Shown: piece by piece, positions 56,989-64,000 of the stretch
Position numbering within the stretch: position 1 is the stretch's first letter
How the letters are laid out: every line of letters starts with the position of its first letter
DNA from: Mesobacillus jeotgali
Lineage (GTDB): Bacteria; Bacillota; Bacilli; Bacillales; Cytobacillaceae
DNA: 64,000 nt
Direction: 5' to 3'
Assembly (NCBI RefSeq): GCF_002874535.1
Contig: NZ_CP025025.1
Coordinates: 4,397,353-4,461,352 of the forward strand
Program-made: the position numbers and the translations under genes
Notes under the pieces: model-generated
The model's database searches: none
Seen by the model: only the letters and a program-made list of their open reading frames with translations
Told to the model about the DNA's origin: nothing

Positions 56989-58872
56989 CTATTTAATCCG
57001 TGCAATACGCCCTTGTTCCAAATAAACGAGCAGGATTGAGATATCTGCAGGATTCACACCTGAGATCCTCGATGCTTGCGCCAATGTCAGCGGACGTACT
57101 TCTTTCAATTTTTGACGAGCCTCTGTCGCCAATCCAGAAATGGCATCGTAATCAATATTTTCCGGGATCTTCTTATCTTCCATCTTTTTCAGCCTTTCAA
57201 CCTGCTGAAGTGATTTCTCGATATAGCCCTCATATTTGATTTGAATTTCTGTCTGTTCCTCTGTTTCGAAATCAAGTTCGCCAGCTGCAGGAACGAGCTT
57301 CTTGATATGCTCATAAGAAACTTCAGGACGCTTCAATAAATCTGAAGCACGGATACCATCCTTCAATTCACTTCCGCCAATCGAACGGATCAGTTCCTGA
57401 ACCTCTGCTGACGGTTTGATGATGATCGATTGCAGGCGTTGTTTCTCACCTTCAATCGCTTCTTTTTTCGCTAAAAATTTCTGGTAGCGTTCTTCGGTAA
57501 TCAAGCCGATTTCGTGGCCTTTTTCAGTCAAGCGAAGATCTGCATTGTCATGACGCAGAAGCAGGCGATATTCTGCTCTTGATGTCAACAAACGGTACGG
57601 CTCATTCGTTCCTTTAGTCACGAGGTCATCAATCAATACTCCGATATAGGCATCGGCGCGGCTTAGGATGACTTCTTCTTTGTCCAATGCCCTTCTGCCG
57701 GCATTGATTCCCGCCATGATTCCCTGGCCGGCAGCCTCTTCATAGCCTGAAGTACCATTGATTTGGCCTGCAGTATAAAGATTTTTAACTATTTTCGTTT
57801 CCAGTGTTGGCCACAGCTGCGTCGGCACGACAGCATCGTACTCAATCGCATAGCCAGCACGCATCATCTGGACTTTTTCCAGGCCAGGAATGGTCTGTAG
57901 GATCTTATGCTGGACTTCTTCCGGCAAGCTCGTTGACAATCCCTGCACATAAACCTCCTGAGTGTTCCTGCCTTCCGGCTCCAGGAAAATCTGGTGGCGC
58001 GGCTTGTCATTGAACCGGACTACCTTATCCTCGATGGATGGGCAGTAGCGTGGGCCAGTACCCTTAATCATTCCGGAATACATTGGTGAACGGTGCAGAT
58101 TATCATCAATCAGCTGGTGTGTATGCTCATTCGTATACGTCAGCCAGCAAGGAAGCTGGTCTGTAATGTATTTCGTCGTTTCATAGGAAAATGCACGGTG
58201 GACATCATCACCAGGCTGGATTTCGGTTTTAGAATAATCAATTGTGTCACTGTGGACACGCGGCGGAGTCCCAGTTTTAAAACGAACAAGATCGAAACCA
58301 AGTTCCTCAAGATGCTCCGAAAGTTTGATGGACGGCTGCTGATTGTTTGGACCGCTTGAGTATTTCAATTCGCCGAGGATGATTTCTCCGCGCATATACG
58401 TACCCGTCGTGATCACGACTGTTTTCGCACGATAAATGGCTCCAGTCTGGGTAATGACACCTTTACATTCGCCGTCCTCAATAATCAGGCGCTCAACCAT
58501 GCCCTGGACCAACGTAAGGTTCTTTTCATTTTCCAGCGTCTTTTTCATTTCATTCTGATAATCGAATTTATCAGCCTGGGCCCTTAACGCACGTACTGCA
58601 GGACCCTTTCCTGTATTCAGCATCCTCATCTGGATGTATGTTTTATCGATATTACGGCCCATTTCTCCGCCCAGAGCGTCAATTTCCCGTACAACAATAC
58701 CCTTTGCAGGTCCGCCGATTGACGGGTTGCACGGCATGAACGCAATCATATCAAGATTGATGGTGATCATCGCTGTTTTCGCACCCATGCGCGCCGGCGC
58801 GAGGGCCGCCTCAACACCCGCATGGCCGGCACCAACTACAACCACATCAAAATTTCCGGCTTCATAACCCAT
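56989..58872 (-). CDS. mnmG: tRNA uridine 5-carboxymethylaminomethyl modification enzyme MnmG
   Basis: A 627-residue FAD protein (GidA) that with MnmE modifies wobble U34 of certain tRNAs. FAD site [31 protein letters not shown], and [18 protein letters not shown] are family hallmarks. The Ala-Pro in the first motif is a small departure from the usual ALAAARMG. It follows mnmE after about 130 bases. Confidence 0.97.
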   Translation of the reverse strand: MGYEAGNFDVVVVGAGHAGVEAALAPARMGAKTAMITINLDMIAFMPCNPSIGGPAKGIVVREIDALGGEMGRNIDKTYIQMRMLNTGKGPAVRALRAQADKFDYQNEMKKTLENEKNLTLVQGMVERLIIEDGECKGVITQTGAIYRAKTVVITTGTYMRGEIILGELKYSSGPNNQQPSIKLSEHLEELGFDLVRFKTGTPPRVHSDTIDYSKTEIQPGDDVHRAFSYETTKYITDQLPCWLTYTNEHTHQLIDDNLHRSPMYSGMIKGTGPRYCPSIEDKVVRFNDKPRHQIFLEPEGRNTQEVYVQGLSTSLPEEVQHKILQTIPGLEKVQMMRAGYAIEYDAVVPTQLWPTLETKIVKNLYTAGQINGTSGYEEAAGQGIMAGINAGRRALDKEEVILSRADAYIGVLIDDLVTKGTNEPYRLLTSRAEYRLLLRHDNADLRLTEKGHEIGLITEERYQKFLAKKEAIEGEKQRLQSIIIKPSAEVQELIRSIGGSELKDGIRASDLLKRPEVSYEHIKKLVPAAGELDFETEEQTEIQIKYEGYIEKSLQQVERLKKMEDKKIPENIDYDAISGLATEARQKLKEVRPLTLAQASRISGVNPADISILLVYLEQGRIARIK

Positions 58873-59000
58873 CCTGCTGCCTCCTTTTATGCTGCAATCA
58901 AGCTCTTATAAGTAAAAAGAATCTATATAGTCCAAAAGTGCTACATCTCTATTTTCCGTAGCATTCTAGAAAGTTTTTCGAAAATAATTTTTATATTTAT

Positions 59001-60386
59001 TTATTTCCCTAAACAGAACTGAGAGAATAATTGGTCAATCAAGCTTTCATGCACACTTTCACCTATTACTTCGCCAAGCAGCTCCCAGGAACGAGTCAAA
59101 TCTATTTGGACGATATCAATTGGCGTTCCCATTTCGACACCGCTGATCGCCTCTTCAATCGAATGAACAGCCTGGTTAAGAAGTGCAATATGCCGGCTGT
59201 TCGAAACATACGTCATGTCTCCCGATTCAATTGCACCTGAAAAGAATAGGCTAGATATCGCTTCTTCCAGCTCATCCACTCCCCTGTCCTCAAGCAAGGA
59301 GGTCGTCACGAGCGAATAATCCTTTGCAAGCTCCTTCACTTCATCCAAATCAATTTTTTTCGGAAGGTCTGTTTTATTGACGATGACAATGACGTCCATC
59401 CCCTCCACCGCTCTGAAAATGTTCCGATCCTCTTCCGAAAGCTCATCCGAATAGTTCAGAACGAGCAAGATCAAATCCGCTTCCTTCAAAACTTGGCGAG
59501 AGCGTTCGACGCCAATTCGTTCGACGATATCTTCCGTTTCACGGATTCCTGCTGTATCGAGCAGTCTTAAAGGAACACCGCGAACATTTACATATTCTTC
59601 AATGACATCGCGAGTGGTTCCTGGAATATCGGTAACAATCGCTTTGTTTTCATGTACAAGGCTGTTAAGCAATGAGGATTTGCCTACATTAGGGCGGCCA
59701 ACAATGACAGTTGACAGTCCTTCACGAAGGATTTTCCCTTGCTGTGATGTTTGCAGAAGCTTTTCCAGCTCCCCTTTTACATACTTCGCCTTTTCCAATA
59801 GCATGTTATGCGTCATTTCCTCTACATCATCGTACTCCGGATAATCAATGTTCACTTCCACATGAGCAAGAATTTCGAGAATTTCCTGACGCAGCTTCTG
59901 AATTAGCCTTGATAGGCGTCCCTCCATCTGGCCAAGCGCCAAGTTCATCGCACGATCCGTTTTCGCTCTGATCAAGTCGATGACTGCCTCCGCCTGGGAA
60001 AGGTCGATCCGTCCATTTAAAAAAGCCCGTTTTGTAAATTCCCCCGGCTCCGCCAGTCTCGCTCCCTGATTCAGAACAAGCTGGAGCACACGGTTTACAG
60101 AAACAAGACCCCCATGGCAGTTGATTTCGACTACATCCTCTTTCGTGAATGTTTTCGGCCCTCTCATAACAGAGACCATTACCTCTTCGGCAACTTGTCC
60201 AGTTTTAGGATCAATCAAATGGCCGTAATGGATTGTGTGCGAAGCCACTTCACTAAGCTTCTTGCTGCCAACACCTTTGAAAAGAAGATCTGCTATTTCA
60301 AAAGCTTGATTCCCGCTTAAACGGACAATCGCAATCGCACCCTCACCCATCGGCGTAGAAATCGCCGCAATCGTATCAAATTCCAT
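59001..60386 (-). CDS. mnmE: tRNA modification GTPase MnmE
   Basis: A 461-residue GTPase (TrmE/ThdF). N-terminal folate-binding domain (1-118), a helical domain, and a G domain with [25 protein letters not shown], and NKTDLPKK; the C-terminal CLGK catalytic Cys is present. ATG 60386 follows GGGGTGAG; the longer upstream frame lacks a ribosome site. It functions with MnmG. Confidence 0.97.
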   Translation of the reverse strand: MEFDTIAAISTPMGEGAIAIVRLSGNQAFEIADLLFKGVGSKKLSEVASHTIHYGHLIDPKTGQVAEEVMVSVMRGPKTFTKEDVVEINCHGGLVSVNRVLQLVLNQGARLAEPGEFTKRAFLNGRIDLSQAEAVIDLIRAKTDRAMNLALGQMEGRLSRLIQKLRQEILEILAHVEVNIDYPEYDDVEEMTHNMLLEKAKYVKGELEKLLQTSQQGKILREGLSTVIVGRPNVGKSSLLNSLVHENKAIVTDIPGTTRDVIEEYVNVRGVPLRLLDTAGIRETEDIVERIGVERSRQVLKEADLILLVLNYSDELSEEDRNIFRAVEGMDVIVIVNKTDLPKKIDLDEVKELAKDYSLVTTSLLEDRGVDELEEAISSLFFSGAIESGDMTYVSNSRHIALLNQAVHSIEEAISGVEMGTPIDIVQIDLTRSWELLGEVIGESVHESLIDQLFSQFCLGK

Positions 60387-60509
60387 TTGCTCACCCCGCT
60401 TTTCTGCAAAAAGTATATATATCAAAAGATTAAAGTTTGTTTTCTACAAATTACTAGAATACCACATCACTTTAGTGAAAAAAAGAAAGGAATCCTCGCA
60501 ACTAAGATT

Positions 60510-60557
60510 TTATCCACAACTGATAAAATAAACTTATTTAATTTTAACTTATCCACA
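60510..60557 (+). other. DnaA boxes between jag and mnmE
   Basis: Two perfect TTATCCACA boxes at 60510-60518 and 60549-60557, 39 bases apart in the same orientation. The jag-thdF region is a known DnaA-box cluster site in B. subtilis. Confidence 0.85.
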
Positions 60558-60756
60558 TGTGAATAACAATAAAACCAAATGAGGAAATAAATGATTTTTA
60601 ATTAAGTTGTGGAAAACATAATTGGGATTTGAGAGAACTACTAGAGGAAGTGCATTACGAGTTGTAATTTGAGCGAACAGGAGAAATGTGGTTTGAATGA
60701 ACTGGTGGCCGGATACTGGATGCTGAACTGGAAAAAATGCATGATAATTTCCAAGT

Positions 60757-60848
60757 CGCCAATATAAATTGATTTTCGCCAATACACTCCTCATTATCGC
60801 CAATAAAACTGATTTTTCGCCAATAAATTTGTGAAAACCGCCAATAAA
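60757..60848. repeat. Phased array of five CGCCAATA motifs
   Basis: CGCCAATA(A/C/T) starts at 60757, 60777, 60798, 60818 and 60839. The spacing of 20, 21, 20 and 21 bases keeps all copies on one face of the helix. It lies within the mnmE-jag gap, which has no gene. Confidence 0.88.
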
Positions 60849-60970
60849 ATTATTTATTAAATAAAATTTCATCATTGCTGGGTCAGAAAACACTATAATT
60901 CAACTCTTCCGAAGCAACTGTTGAGCTCGATACTTCCAAAAATCTTTAAAACAAGTGATAAAATTGCACA

Positions 60971-61004
60971 AAAAACCCGAACCAGCACCTGGTTCGGGTT
61001 TTTT
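60971..61004. terminator. Terminator of the yidC-jag unit
   Basis: AAAAACCCGAACCAG pairs with CTGGTTCGGGTTTTTT. It is symmetrical and directly follows the jag stop. Confidence 0.93.
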
Positions 61005-61013
61005 CACTCATAA

Positions 61014-61634
61014 TTACTTCGAAGGCGCGATCACAATATGTCTATGTGGTTCTGTGCCATCGGAATAGGTTTTGATTTTCTTGTTTTTCATCAATGCAGT
61101 ATGAATCACTTTGCGTTCATACGAAGGCATGGGTTCAAGCGCGACAGTTTGGCCAGTTCTGACTGCTTTTTGCGCAAGGCGTTCAGCCAATTGCACGAGT
61201 GTATCATTCCTGCGCTGGCGATAGTCCTCAGCATCAAGCAAGACAGTAGCATACTGTTCAGAATAACGGTTCATCACAAGCTGGGTCAAAAATTGCAAGG
61301 AATTCAGTGTTTGGCCTCTTTTTCCGATCAGTAAAGCGATTTTATCACCAGACATCGTAAAGAGTACTGTTTTCCCTTCCTTTTTCACATCAACTTCAAT
61401 TGGAGCCCCCATTTGCAAGCCCACTGATTTCAAATAATTTACGGCTTCTTCAACAGCATCGATTTTTACTGTCACCTTGACGACAGCCGGGCGTGTGCCG
61501 AAAAGTCCAAAAATCCCCTTTTTGCCTTCATCAATTACATCAATTTCTGTGCGGTCTTTGGTTGTCTTTAATTGAGCTAAAGCGGATTCTACTGCTTCGT
61601 CGACATTTTGTCCTGTAGCAGTTACCTGTTTCAC
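61014..61634 (-). CDS. jag: RNA-binding protein Jag (KhpB)
   Basis: A 206-residue RNA-binding protein: Jag_N domain (1-50), KH domain (about 75-150, [15 protein letters not shown]) and R3H domain (150-206, ending [10 protein letters not shown]). It partners with SpoIIIJ/YidC and with KhpA in other Gram-positives. GTG 61634 overlaps the yidC stop (GTGA), with GGAGG upstream. Translationally coupled to yidC. Confidence 0.96.
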   Translation of the reverse strand: MKQVTATGQNVDEAVESALAQLKTTKDRTEIDVIDEGKKGIFGLFGTRPAVVKVTVKIDAVEEAVNYLKSVGLQMGAPIEVDVKKEGKTVLFTMSGDKIALLIGKRGQTLNSLQFLTQLVMNRYSEQYATVLLDAEDYRQRRNDTLVQLAERLAQKAVRTGQTVALEPMPSYERKVIHTALMKNKKIKTYSDGTEPHRHIVIAPSK

Positions 61635-62404
61635 TTTTTTGCTCCTCCCGCATTGCCGGCAGCTGCTGCTTTAAGATCCGGCCCTTTAATAAAGTAAGTT
61701 TGAACAATCATGAATAAGTTACCGACTACCCAGTACAATGAAAGTGCTGCCGGGAAGTTGATCGCGAATACAATGATCATGATTGGCATCAGCCAAAGCA
61801 TCATTGCCATTTGCGGATTTGCTTCCTGGCCAGCCATCATCATTTTTTGCTGGATGAAGGTCGTAGCACCTGCAACTAGCGGCAGGATATAGTATGGATC
61901 AGGTGAACCAAGGTCGAACCATAGGAAGTTATGTTCAGCGATCTCCCTCGTTCTTGAAATCGCGTGGTAGAAACCAATCAAAATCGGCATCTGAACGATC
62001 AGCGGAAAACATCCTGCAAGCGGATTGACACCATGCTTCTGGAAAAGTGCCATTGTTTCCTGCTGGAGCTTCTGCTGGGTTTTCTGATCCTTGGAGCTGT
62101 ATTTTTCTTTTAACTTTGCCATTTCCGGCTGCAATGCCTGCATCGCTTTCGAACTTCTCGTTTGCTTAATCATAAGCGGCAAGATTGCAAACCGGATGAT
62201 TAACGTTACAGCAATAATCGATAAACCAAAGCTGCCACCAAGCCACTCAGCCATCTTGACGATTAACAAGGATAATGGATAGACGATATATTCATTCCAA
62301 AAACCCTTGCTTTCCTCAGTGATTGGCTGGTCATATTCCATACAGCCTGTCAGCACGGTCATCACTAAAAGCAAGCCCATTATCAATAATATTCTTTTTT
62401 TCAA
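61631..62404 (-). CDS. yidC: Membrane protein insertase YidC1 (SpoIIIJ)
   Basis: A 257-residue insertase: lipoprotein signal with lipobox LTGC (Cys 21), and five transmembrane helices. The conserved Arg of the insertion groove is in [12 protein letters not shown]. It inserts membrane proteins with or without Sec and, in B. subtilis (SpoIIIJ), is required for engulfment-stage sporulation. It is coupled to jag. Confidence 0.96.
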   Translation of the reverse strand: MKKRILLIMGLLLVMTVLTGCMEYDQPITEESKGFWNEYIVYPLSLLIVKMAEWLGGSFGLSIIAVTLIIRFAILPLMIKQTRSSKAMQALQPEMAKLKEKYSSKDQKTQQKLQQETMALFQKHGVNPLAGCFPLIVQMPILIGFYHAISRTREIAEHNFLWFDLGSPDPYYILPLVAGATTFIQQKMMMAGQEANPQMAMMLWLMPIMIIVFAINFPAALSLYWVVGNLFMIVQTYFIKGPDLKAAAAGNAGGAKK

Positions 62405-62566
62405 GCTTCATTTCCTCCTAACTTCCCGGTACGTTCATTTATTTTCAAAAGTTTGTCCCAAAATTTATGTACATTTAGCCTTGTTAGGGCTATGCAATCA
62501 AGAGTATTTTAACATCTTTTATAGGGAAGCGCTTTTAAAAATTGCAAATCGGCAAATATTTTTGCC

Positions 62567-62929
62567 TCAATCATTATCTCCACGTTTTGGCTTCTTCAAA
62601 ACCTTACCGACCTTCAAGACATGCTCCAGGCTCTTCTTCACTTCATGCATATCCATCTCAGCGGTTGGCTTTCTGGCAATGACGATATAGTCATTCCCGT
62701 TATGGACCCGGTCCTGCAGTTCATGAAATGATTGCCGGATATATCTTTTGATCTGGTTGCGCATGACGGCATTGCCAATTTTTTTGCTGACTGACAGACC
62801 GATGCGGAAATTCTCCTGGTCAGATTTTTTTAAAATATAGACAACAAATTGCCGGTTCGCAACCGATCTTCCTTTTTTAAAAGCCTCTTGGAATTCTTTA
62901 TTTTTTTTAACTCTGAAGTCTTTTTTCAT
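62567..62929 (-). CDS. rnpA: Ribonuclease P protein component
   Basis: A 120-residue basic protein that helps the RNase P RNA process tRNA 5' ends. [26 protein letters not shown] is the RNR signature. AGGTG precedes ATG 62929. It is separated from rpmH by a terminator-like hairpin. Confidence 0.97.
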   Translation of the reverse strand: MKKDFRVKKNKEFQEAFKKGRSVANRQFVVYILKKSDQENFRIGLSVSKKIGNAVMRNQIKRYIRQSFHELQDRVHNGNDYIVIARKPTAEMDMHEVKKSLEHVLKVGKVLKKPKRGDND

Positions 62930-63085
62930 CTATAGCACCTTCAATTCTCTATGGATCTGAATTTTTCTTTGGGGTTCTTTTAAAAAGGCGGGCAAAGGAA
63001 TTTATTCTTTTCAGTATTGCCAAAAATAAATCCCCTAAAGCCACTTTGCCAGCATACAGAGCTCCCAAAATAGTATTGCCCAAAG

Positions 63086-63114
63086 AGAAAAAAGACCACT
63101 GACATTTCAGTGGC
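63086..63114 (-). terminator. Terminator directly after rpmH
   Basis: CCACTGA.AT.TCAGTGG forms a strong stem directly after the rpmH stop, followed on the minus strand by TCTTTTTTCTC. It may attenuate reading into rnpA. Confidence 0.85.
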
Positions 63115-63249
63115 CTAAGCTGATAATACTTTTCTTCCTTTGCGACGACGGCGAGCAAGAACCTTACGGCCATTTGCACTGCTCATGCGGGCACGGAATC
63201 CGTGAACTTTGCTGTGTTTACGTTTATTTGGTTGATAAGTGCGTTTCAT
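63115..63249 (-). CDS. rpmH: 50S ribosomal protein L34
   Basis: A 44-residue L34, start [19 protein letters not shown] and end [12 protein letters not shown]. Complete and of standard length. First gene of the minus-strand run from the origin, divergent from dnaA, which starts past the window edge. Confidence 0.98.
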   Translation of the reverse strand: MKRTYQPNKRKHSKVHGFRARMSSANGRKVLARRRRKGRKVLSA

Positions 63250-63330
63250 ATATGTTACACCTCCCTGAGGAATAGCTGTTACAGACAGTCTTTGTAATTA
63301 TAAAGATGGCGAGTATAAATTGTCAAGTGC

Positions 63331-63474
63331 CTATTCAGAAATCGGCGGCATTACCAGAATTTTAAAATCACATTCCTCTTGGATATCTTCTATCTCTCTA
63401 GATGTTGGTTTTCTATAACCTGGTCCATAACCTTTTTCAACATTTCGGAACCCTTTCGGAACTTCATGATCCAT
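63331..63474 (-). pseudogene. Short open frame near the origin, probable remnant
   Basis: A 47-codon frame from ATG 63474 reads MDHEVPKGFRNVEKGYGPGY... and ends ILVMPPISE. The protein-like reading continues upstream in frame (KNGFWILRIL) to a TAA, with no ribosome site. It looks like the C-terminal end of a truncated gene. The family is not recognised. Confidence 0.4.
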
Positions 63475-63632
63475 TAAAATTCGCAAAATCCAGAAGCCAT
63501 TCTTATTAAAATTTTATACAGAAGCGTTCGATAAAAAATCATTCAGAAAAAATTTAAAGTGAATATTTTTCGCCTTCAACAGAAATGTTAATCGATATAT
63601 TTTTATTGGTTATTTGGTGTCTGCAAGCGCCC

Positions 63633-63950
63633 TGTGGACAAAAATCGACATGTTTTTCATTATCCACAAGGCTTCCTGACAGCTTTTACACAATTCAAGT
63701 GCCTGTGGACAATTAATCTCCACAGTGATAGTGTATTGTGGATAATGTATTAAAAAGCGTTGCGCCATGCTAGATTATCTGATATTATATTTGTGTTTTC
63801 ACTCTTAATAATTCGATAACGAAAATATATTTATCCACAAATTGTGGATAAGCTGTGGATAGGTTATTCAGGCCTGTTGTAAAACTTTGTCCACAGAAAG
63901 TGGATATTGTCGAAAAGCTTCCTTTCTTCCTTATTATATATTTTTCCACA
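63633..63950. other. oriC DnaA-box cluster upstream of dnaA
   Basis: Perfect boxes TTATCCACA or its complement at 63660-63668 (+), 63737-63745 (-), 63831-63839 (+) and 63843-63851 (-). One-mismatch boxes at 63633, 63704, 63854, 63887 and 63942. This is the expected rpmH-dnaA part of a bipartite Bacillus origin. The unwinding part between dnaA and dnaN would lie beyond the window. Confidence 0.92.
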
Positions 63951-64000
63951 TTAATAGTTTCGTATATTTATTAATTCAGGGGTTGTACAGTTTGTATAAC

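Noticed and set aside
60549-60893. Open frame of 114 codons on the minus strand
   Set aside because: It runs through the phased CGCCAATA array and a DnaA box, has no ribosome site and no family-like sequence.

Overview
The window is the origin-proximal left arm of the chromosome of a low-to-moderate GC, endospore-forming Bacillaceae bacterium (Bacillus/Mesobacillus-like). The evidence is the conserved gene order, read from the right end leftwards on the minus strand: the DnaA-box region upstream of a dnaA that lies outside the window, then rpmH, rnpA, yidC/spoIIIJ, jag, mnmE, mnmG, rsmG, noc, soj, parB, (yyaC), mscS, a DUF951 gene, a yyaE-like molybdoenzyme, ychF, rpsF-ssb-rpsR, yybS, gdpP, rplI, dnaC, purA, tRNAs, an M23 peptidase, walRKHIJ, an htrA-type protease and rlmH. 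yyaC, the ParB/Noc pair and the spore-type yidC/jag pair fit a spore former. No species can be named from the sequence alone.

Region by region. 1-7.6 kb: an RND efflux pump of the SwrC type, a two-gene unit for a collagen-like protein and a large PKD/Ig-type beta-repeat protein, a tiny acidic lipoprotein and a DUF3231 protein. 7.8-11.2 kb: a plus-strand cluster of a GT4 glycosyltransferase, a tandem double kinase-like protein and a UDP-glucuronate 4-epimerase-like enzyme. 11.2-20.3 kb: a frameshifted small gene, a glutamate/dicarboxylate symporter, a three-gene oxidative N-demethylase operon, ahpCF behind a probable PerR box, a DUF421 membrane protein and mqo. 21-27.2 kb: a minus-strand operon of kinase-like A, kinase-like B, a fused GT2-GT4 glycosyltransferase, a GT-B glycosyltransferase and kinase-like C, divergent from galE. 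27.6-64 kb: the conserved core described above.

The most distinctive accessory content is a family of five short kinase-fold domains in four genes, spread over two clusters that also carry glycosyltransferases and UDP-sugar epimerases. All five keep the glycine loop, the ATP-binding lysine and a DFG-position Asp (as D-H), but the catalytic-loop Asp is apparently replaced by N, E or K in three. No polymerase, flippase or chain-length gene is present, so a decoration role (for example the spore surface, compare the B. subtilis GT4/kinase-like pair CotSA/CotS) is more plausible than a capsule locus. This is inference.

The non-coding sequence is also informative. There are two perfect parS sites and one near-perfect one. 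DnaA-box clusters lie upstream of rlmH (yydA) and between jag and mnmE (thdF), both known cluster positions in B. subtilis, besides the oriC cluster at the right edge. Two intergenic arrays of about 10-bp motifs repeat every 20-22 bp, and a third array has a 52-bp period; I cannot assign a function to these. A structured GC-rich repeat element lies between rsmG and mnmG with a decayed copy near yybS, and a palindrome-rich element sits in the tRNA cluster next to a tRNA-like half. Intrinsic terminators separate most transcription units.
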